DNA from: Reclinomonas americana ATCC 50394
Lineage: Eukaryota > Jakobida > Jakobea > Jakobida
Assembly (NCBI GenBank): GCA_048213135.1
Contig: PS015010.1
Span: forward strand, 1,798,001 to 1,862,000
Direction: 5' to 3'
Length of the DNA: 64,000 nt
The notes under the pieces were generated by a model that did not search any database, was not told where the DNA came from, and saw nothing but the letters and a program-made list of their open reading frames with translations. The position numbers were made by a program, and so were the translations under genes. Positions 60,166 to 64,000 of this stretch are shown here, piece by piece. Within the stretch, counting starts at the first letter, position 1; the number at the start of each line of letters is the position of its first letter.

Positions 60166-60191
60166 TAAAAAATAAAAGGCTCTCGCGAGCC
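60166..60191 (-). terminator. Intrinsic terminator of tRNA-fMet
   Basis: On the minus strand GGCTC / GAGCC with a 4-base loop, extended by G, then TTTTATTTTTTAGG. Confidence 0.85.
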
Positions 60192-60200
60192 CTTTGCTTG

Positions 60201-60225
60201 TTGCGAAGACTGGGATCGAACCAGT

Positions 60226-60263
<38 letters not shown>

Positions 60264-60272
60264 TACTTCGCG
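60201..60272 (-). tRNA. Initiator tRNA-fMet (CAT)
   Basis: The 72-base gene folds as a full cloverleaf: acceptor CGCGAAG / CTTCGCA, D arm GAGC / GCTC, anticodon stem TCGGG / CCCGA with loop CTCATAA, T arm ACTGG / CCAGT. The C1.A72 mismatch and three consecutive G:C pairs at the bottom of the anticodon stem mark it as the initiator. The CCA end is not encoded (ACA follows). It is transcribed on the minus strand, with a promoter box a few bases upstream and a terminator just after it. The D loop is short (7 bases), which is normal. Confidence 0.95.
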
Positions 60273-60275
60273 ATG

Positions 60276-60307
60276 CAAAGTTAATCATTTACGCCATTAC
60301 ACCCAAA
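60276..60307 (-). promoter_or_regulatory. tRNA-fMet promoter TTTG-N20-TAACTTTG
   Basis: On the minus strand TTTG (60307-60304) and TAACTTTG (60283-60276) are 20 bases apart and the mature tRNA starts 4 bases after the -7 box. Transcription therefore begins at or very near the tRNA 5' end. Confidence 0.8.
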
Positions 60308-60322
60308 TTTTAATACTTTTAT

Positions 60323-61195
60323 ATGCACAAGCTCATTATGAAAAGAATCTGCCTCATCGCCCTCATTGCCCTGCCGGCGCTGGTTTCAGCCCCCGGGTGC
60401 AAAAGCAAAATAAAAGAACAAAAAGACGATATCTACAGCCGTCACCTGCAAAGACATGTAGAACTCAACATCATCAGCACACCAATCCCCGATGATAAAT
60501 CAGAGATGAACCTGCTTATACTGAACGACGGGCAGGACATGGGCCAATTCAGGATAAAACAGGTTACAGACAGCCTGTACCGGAAAAAACTGATCCGTCC
60601 CCTGCTCATTGTAGGCGCAAAAGCCAGCGACAGGATGAAGGAATACGGGGTAGCCGGGCACCCTGATGTGCAAGGCAACGGAGATAAGGCGGACCATTAT
60701 GCCGATTTCATCAGCAACGAATTGTATGCTTTCTGCAAAAAGAAAACAGGCGTTCGTAAGTTCAGATCGGTGGTAATAGCAGGTTGTTCACTGGGCGGGC
60801 TCTCCGCATTTGACATCGCCTGGAACCATGCCGACAAGATCGATAAAGTGGGTGTGTTCTCCGGCTCCTTCTGGTGGCGGGATAAAGAAGCTACTGACTC
60901 TTCCTACAATGATGATAAAAATCGCATCATCATCAGCGAGATCCGTTCTTCCCGAAAAAAACCGCAATTGCAATACTGGTTCTATGCCGGCGACAAGGAA
61001 GAGGAAGGCGACAGGGACAAAGACGGAATAATTGATGTGGTGGATGATACGCAGGATCTTATCCATCTCCTTAAAACAAAACAGGTACCCGGTGCGGCAC
61101 AGGCAACTTTTATCCGTTCCGCTACCGGCAAACACGATTATCCTTCCTGGAGTGCGGCGCTGCCGGGGTTTTTGGTTTGGGCATTTGGAAGATAA
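60323..61195 (+). CDS. Esterase D-like alpha/beta hydrolase lipoprotein
   Basis: A 290-residue protein (ATG at 60323; ATG at 60338 also fits) with a signal ending in VSAPGC. The alpha/beta-hydrolase nucleophile elbow is AGCSLGGLSAF (G-x-S-x-G-G), the oxyanion region precedes it (NLLILNDGQDM), and the catalytic His is probably in TGKHDYPSW. An acidic EEEGDRDKDGIIDVVDDT stretch before the His resembles a calcium loop (DxDxDG). Members hydrolyse carboxylesters, often siderophore esters, but no iron genes are adjacent. The stop codon is followed by an AATTACGAATT copy. Confidence 0.85.
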   Translation: MHKLIMKRICLIALIALPALVSAPGCKSKIKEQKDDIYSRHLQRHVELNIISTPIPDDKSEMNLLILNDGQDMGQFRIKQVTDSLYRKKLIRPLLIVGAKASDRMKEYGVAGHPDVQGNGDKADHYADFISNELYAFCKKKTGVRKFRSVVIAGCSLGGLSAFDIAWNHADKIDKVGVFSGSFWWRDKEATDSSYNDDKNRIIISEIRSSRKKPQLQYWFYAGDKEEEGDRDKDGIIDVVDDTQDLIHLLKTKQVPGAAQATFIRSATGKHDYPSWSAALPGFLVWAFGR

Positions 61196-61204
61196 TTACG
61201 AATT
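61194..61204. repeat. AATTACGAATT repeat after the esterase gene
   Basis: One exact copy overlapping the TAA stop codon, followed by AATTATGAGTT and then (61248-61280) TTTGAATTTTTACTTTTGAA, another short-word region up to the terminator at 61283. Confidence 0.75.
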
Positions 61205-61282
61205 ATGAGTTGGTAATAACAAGGCAGGCTCTGTTAGTTTAGCATTTTGAATTTTTACTTTTGAATCTTCACTTTTACTTCA

Positions 61283-61316
61283 TAAAAAACGGGAACACAC
61301 CTTAAGCATGTCCCCG
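61283..61316 (-). terminator. Intrinsic terminator of the DUF2807 pair
   Basis: On the minus strand CGGGGACATG / TGTGTTCCCG-type stem (61290-61316, imperfect) followed by TTTTTTATG. Confidence 0.75.
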
Positions 61317-61337
61317 CATCAATAAACTTCATATTAA

Positions 61338-62051
61338 TCAATCCCGCCTGGCGATCGTACTTGCACCACTGCTGTGAACATCCTTTATCAGCGCCGATCC
61401 TTTATAGAAGATATCGCTGGCACCGCTGGCATGAGCACTCAGTTGTTTGTTCACGGTAATGTTGATGTCGGAAGCGCCCGAAGCTTTGGCACTGCATACA
61501 TCAGCCACCAGGTCGTAACCTTTTACATCGCTGGCGCCACTGCTTTCAATGCTAACGGTACCCGCTGTTCCGCTGATGCGTACATCGGAAGCACCGCTGA
61601 GTTCCATCTGCAGGTTGTCGATCTCCACTTTACCTTTAAAGTCGGAAGCGCCGGAAAGATTCAGCGTAAGCGAAGGCATGGTGAGTTTGCCTGTTGCCAG
61701 TATATCGCTGGCACCGCTGGCTTCCAGTACACTGATCGTTTTAAAGGAAAGGTATACTTTCAGCTTTTTCCGGCCGGAGTTCCAGTTCTTATCTCCTTCG
61801 TAATAAATACGCAGGGTACTGCCTTCCAGTACGGTCTTGATGTTGTCTTTATACTTTTCTTCCGAAGCGCTTACAGCCATGGCCTCTTCGCCGGACTGGG
61901 AAAGATAAAGATCAATACCGCCCGATACTTTAATGGCATTGAATGTTCCCGGGATCGGTCTCACGCTTGCATTCGCGTCCACCACCAGGTCTTTCTGCCC
62001 GAATGCGGCACCGGTAAAGGCGAGGAATACAAGAAACAATAACTTTTTCAT
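61338..62051 (-). CDS. Secreted DUF2807 (head GIN domain) protein
   Basis: A 237-residue protein with a signal peptide (GAAFGQ) and a DUF2807 domain starting IPGTFNAIKVSGGIDLYLSQ. The body is a right-handed beta-helix-like ladder in which SGASD occurs six times and SGAST once, e.g. LSGASDFKGKVEIDNLQMEL and SSGASDVKGYDLV. The head GIN fold sits on the outside of the cell envelope; its ligand is unknown. It follows its paralogue by 32 bases and shares its terminator, so they form a two-gene operon. Confidence 0.87.
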   Translation of the reverse strand: MKKLLFLVFLAFTGAAFGQKDLVVDANASVRPIPGTFNAIKVSGGIDLYLSQSGEEAMAVSASEEKYKDNIKTVLEGSTLRIYYEGDKNWNSGRKKLKVYLSFKTISVLEASGASDILATGKLTMPSLTLNLSGASDFKGKVEIDNLQMELSGASDVRISGTAGTVSIESSGASDVKGYDLVADVCSAKASGASDINITVNKQLSAHASGASDIFYKGSALIKDVHSSGASTIARRD

Positions 62052-62083
62052 TTTGCTTTATTGGGTTTATAGTTGGTCGTATA

Positions 62084-62806
62084 TCAGGATGCTCTTTTTA
62101 CAGAGCCACCGCTGCTGATGTTCACGTCCCTGATCAGCGCGGCACCCTTATAATGAATATCGCCACCGCTGCTGGCTTTGGCTGTCAGTTCTTTATTGAT
62201 GGTGATGCTTACCGATCCGCCGCTGCTGGCTTTGGCATCGCAGTAATCCACCGACAAGTTATAGCTTTTGAAAATAGCACCGCTGCTTACCTCTACCTGT
62301 AGTTTTTCCGCAACACCGGTTACCTTCACTACGGAACCGCTGTTCTGGTCCAGGCTGATGGTTTTACCCGATACCTGTCCTTCAAATACCGCACCGCTGC
62401 TGAATTTCATTTCCAGGTCGCTGGCTTTGAACTCACCTTTGATCTCGGTACGTGAACCGGCAGAACCCTGCAGCTTCGCCAGTGTTTTAAAAGAAACATA
62501 GGCTTTCAGTTTGCGTTTTTCACCGTTGGTCCAGGTAACGCCGTTATTGTCGTAATACAGTTTTAATGTTCCATCCACAATCTCGGTCTTGAAACGCGAC
62601 ATGTACTTTTCATCGCTGGCGCTTACCGCCAGGGATTCGGTACCCGACTGGGTAAGGTACAGATCAATTCCACTGGATACGCTGATGCCCGTAAAGCTGC
62701 CGCTCAGCGTGCGGGTTACGGCATTGGGATCGGAAATAACCTCCCCTTCCTGTGCGAAAACCGACAGGGAAACGAGGCAAACGAGGGATAACAATAGTTT
62801 TTTCAT
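62084..62806 (-). CDS. Secreted DUF2807 (head GIN domain) paralogue
   Basis: A 240-residue protein with a signal peptide (SLSVFAQ) and the same opening, LSGSFTGISVSSGIDLYLTQ, and core as the downstream gene, clearly a tandem duplicate. The ladder words differ: where its neighbour has SGASD it has SSGG, SSGA and NSGS (for example QNSGSVVKVTGVAEK, KASSGGSVSITIN). The Asp positions were therefore systematically replaced or lost, so the exposed face is different. Function unknown; T9SS sorting signals are absent. Confidence 0.87.
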   Translation of the reverse strand: MKKLLLSLVCLVSLSVFAQEGEVISDPNAVTRTLSGSFTGISVSSGIDLYLTQSGTESLAVSASDEKYMSRFKTEIVDGTLKLYYDNNGVTWTNGEKRKLKAYVSFKTLAKLQGSAGSRTEIKGEFKASDLEMKFSSGAVFEGQVSGKTISLDQNSGSVVKVTGVAEKLQVEVSSGAIFKSYNLSVDYCDAKASSGGSVSITINKELTAKASSGGDIHYKGAALIRDVNISSGGSVKRAS

Positions 62807-63013
62807 CCTTTAAAATTTAGGTTTTAATGAAGAGAACATTCCTGCAACAGGCAGATAACCAGGCCGCTAAACCGGCAGACACCTTTTCCCGGCAAAAAAT
62901 GTTCCATGGCTATACCTTATTGGTACGCATACCCGGACTGTTTTGTTACAGTTTTGAGAAAATTCTTTCAAAAGCCTACCTTTGTGGGGTAAACGTTCTT
63001 TTTAACCGTCTGA
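62807..63013. other. Intergenic region ahead of the riboswitch
   Basis: This 207-base part of the gap contains the divergent DUF2807 start on the left and a plus-strand promoter at 62953-62984. Between them I see no gene; CAACAGGCAGATAACCAGG and GCTAAACCGGCAGACACC form a weak direct repeat. Confidence 0.5.
62953..62984 (+). promoter_or_regulatory. Promoter TTTG-N20-TACCTTTG
   Basis: TTTG (62953-62956) and TACCTTTG (62977-62984), 20 bases apart, exactly match the consensus. Transcription would start near 62990, just ahead of the riboswitch. Confidence 0.8.
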
Positions 63014-63096
63014 ATTTCCGGGGTGCTTTCCGATAGAATCGGGAGGCTGAGATCATACCCGACAACCTGCACAGGGTAATGCCTGCGAAGGGAGCA
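63014..63096 (+). promoter_or_regulatory. TPP (THI) riboswitch
   Basis: The conserved aptamer blocks are all present in order: CCGGGGTGC, GGCTGAGATCATACCCGA, ACCTGCACAGGGTAATGCC, and TGCGAAGGGA. These form the pyrimidine-binding CTGAGA loop and the pyrophosphate-binding loop of the thiamine pyrophosphate aptamer. The AGGGA at the 3' end could instead pair with AATCCCC just downstream, and a CCCC-AGTCTG / CAGAC-GGGG hairpin follows at 63099-63124, probably the expression platform. No U-run follows, so control of translation is more likely than attenuation. It lies 80 bases ahead of a TonB receptor gene. Confidence 0.93.
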
Positions 63097-63175
63097 AATC
63101 CCCAGTCTGATCCAGACAGAGGGGTAAATACAGTACCTGTATTATCGAAACGGATTTCAGCGCAACTATTTTTAA

Positions 63176-64000
63176 ATGAAAAAGTTATTCCTGTATGCAC
63201 TCCTGTGCGTACCGCCCGCTGCCTTGTATGCGCAAAAAGACAAAAAATTCAACGACACCACTTTCCTTCAACCGGTAGAAGTACTGGCCACCAGGGCCTC
63301 GGAAAAAGCACCCTTTGCCAAGACCGATCTTACCAAAAAAGAGATCGTCCGCAACAACCTGGGCCAGGACCTGCCTTTTCTGCTGAACCAGACCGCCGGT
63401 GTGGTGGTGAATTCCGATGCCGGTAATGGCGTAGGGTACACGGGCATCCGCATACGCGGTACCGACGCCACCCGTGTCAATGTTACACTCAACGGCATTC
63501 CGTATAACGATGCTGAAAGCCAGGGCACCTTCTTCGTTGACCTGCCCGACATCGCCTCTTCCACCGCCGGTATCCAGGTACAGCGTGGCGTAGGCACCTC
63601 TTCCAACGGGGCCGGTGCTTTTGGCGGTACCATCAACCTGTTCACCAACGAGATCAACCGCCAGAAATACCTGGAGTTCAACAACAGCTTCGGTTCTTTC
63701 AATACGTTGAAAAATACGCTGAAGCTGGGCAGTGGCATCATTGGCAAACACTTCACCATCGATGGCAGGCTGAGCCACATCAGCAGTGATGGCTACATCG
63801 ACAGGGCCAGTTCGAAGCTCCGCTCCTGCTATGTGAGCACAGCTTATGTATCGGAAAAAAATTCCCTGCGGCTGAACATTTTTTCAGGAAAGGAAAAAAC
63901 CTACCAGGCCTGGAATGGTGTGCCGGAAAGTATGCTGAGTACGCACCGCACTTATAACCCCAGCGGTACCGAGCGCCCGGGTGAGCCTTACGATAATGAA
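63176..64000 (+). CDS. TonB-dependent receptor under TPP riboswitch, 3' end outside window
   Basis: The frame is open from ATG at 63176 to the last base, giving 275 visible residues. Signal peptide (LYALLCVPPAALYAQ), then a TonB-box-like opening (TFLQPVEVLATRASEKAPFA), and the plug domain: LGQDLPFLLNQTAGVVVNSD, GIRIRGTDATRVNVTLNGIP, YNDAESQGTFFVDLPDIASS, and NGAGAFGGTINLFTN. The barrel starts around 195. There is no carboxypeptidase-like domain. Receptors of this kind, placed after a TPP riboswitch, have been proposed as thiamine-compound transporters in this phylum. The aptamer and plug are clear; the actual substrate is inferred from the riboswitch. Confidence 0.9.
   Translation, partial: MKKLFLYALLCVPPAALYAQKDKKFNDTTFLQPVEVLATRASEKAPFAKTDLTKKEIVRNNLGQDLPFLLNQTAGVVVNSDAGNGVGYTGIRIRGTDATRVNVTLNGIPYNDAESQGTFFVDLPDIASSTAGIQVQRGVGTSSNGAGAFGGTINLFTNEINRQKYLEFNNSFGSFNTLKNTLKLGSGIIGKHFTIDGRLSHISSDGYIDRASSKLRSCYVSTAYVSEKNSLRLNIFSGKEKTYQAWNGVPESMLSTHRTYNPSGTERPGEPYDNE

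Noticed and set aside
63268-63780. Minus-strand frames opposite the last TonB receptor
   Set aside because: The plus strand carries the signal peptide and plug motifs and stays open to the window end; the minus frames have none.

Overview
The window looks like a chromosomal segment from a Bacteroidota bacterium, most likely of the Chitinophagaceae type. The evidence is TonB-dependent receptors with carboxypeptidase-like leader domains, C-terminal sorting domains of the type IX secretion system (T9SS) ending in RFVKQ, many small lipoproteins, AT-rich translation starts instead of strong Shine-Dalgarno sites, and promoters that read TTG/TTTG, 18-21 bases, TAnnTTTG. I see no phage, plasmid, insertion sequence or CRISPR array.

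Layout. 1-1.4 kb: the tail of a SIMPL-domain protein and a parvulin-like isomerase. 1.4-7.4 kb (minus): a heavy-metal efflux operon (small secreted protein, TolC-type channel, adaptor lipoprotein, CzcA-type RND pump). 7.5-9.1 kb (minus): aroQ and carA. 9.3-13.3 kb (minus): the end of the ribosomal alpha operon, infA-rpmJ-rpsM-rpsK-rpsD-rpoA-rplQ; rpmJ is only 38 codons. 13.7-20 kb (minus): an outer-membrane beta-barrel receptor, several uncharacterised proteins (including a Gly/Ala-rich membrane-like protein beside an acidic partner) and homogentisate dioxygenase. 20-25.3 kb: a YfcE-like phosphoesterase, a metzincin lipoprotein, a TolB-like propeller protein, a TPR lipoprotein, rpe and an uncharacterised lipoprotein. 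25.3-35.1 kb (mostly plus): a TonB receptor, phoH, a YiiX-like hydrolase, two small lipoproteins, crcB, ppa, a short TauE/SafE-like protein, an NlpC/P60 hydrolase, and an ECF sigma factor overlapping a membrane protein that is probably its anti-sigma factor.

35.2-57.1 kb (minus) is the most striking part: five consecutive secreted proteins of 823, 1416, 1434, 2223 and 1109 residues, all with signal peptides and T9SS C-terminal sorting domains. The middle three share an N-terminal module and a C-terminal module of about 310 residues around divergent right-handed beta-helix cores; the 2223-residue protein carries two helix blocks. Hairpin terminators follow most of them, so they look like separately transcribed paralogues and not one operon. 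A 67-base sequence is repeated in tandem upstream of the largest gene.

57.3-64 kb: a small helical lipoprotein, the GTPases der and era, an initiator tRNA-fMet with a promoter directly against its 5' end, a lipoprotein esterase, a tandem pair of DUF2807 proteins, and a TPP riboswitch ahead of a TonB-dependent receptor that runs off the end of the window and is probably a thiamine-compound transporter.

A theme across the whole window is that many intergenic gaps hold AT-rich elements made of short repeated words (AATTACGAATT, TTTACCATT, GAGTATTGAGTA, TTTGAAAA), several folded back as inverted repeats, including inside the ribosomal operon.
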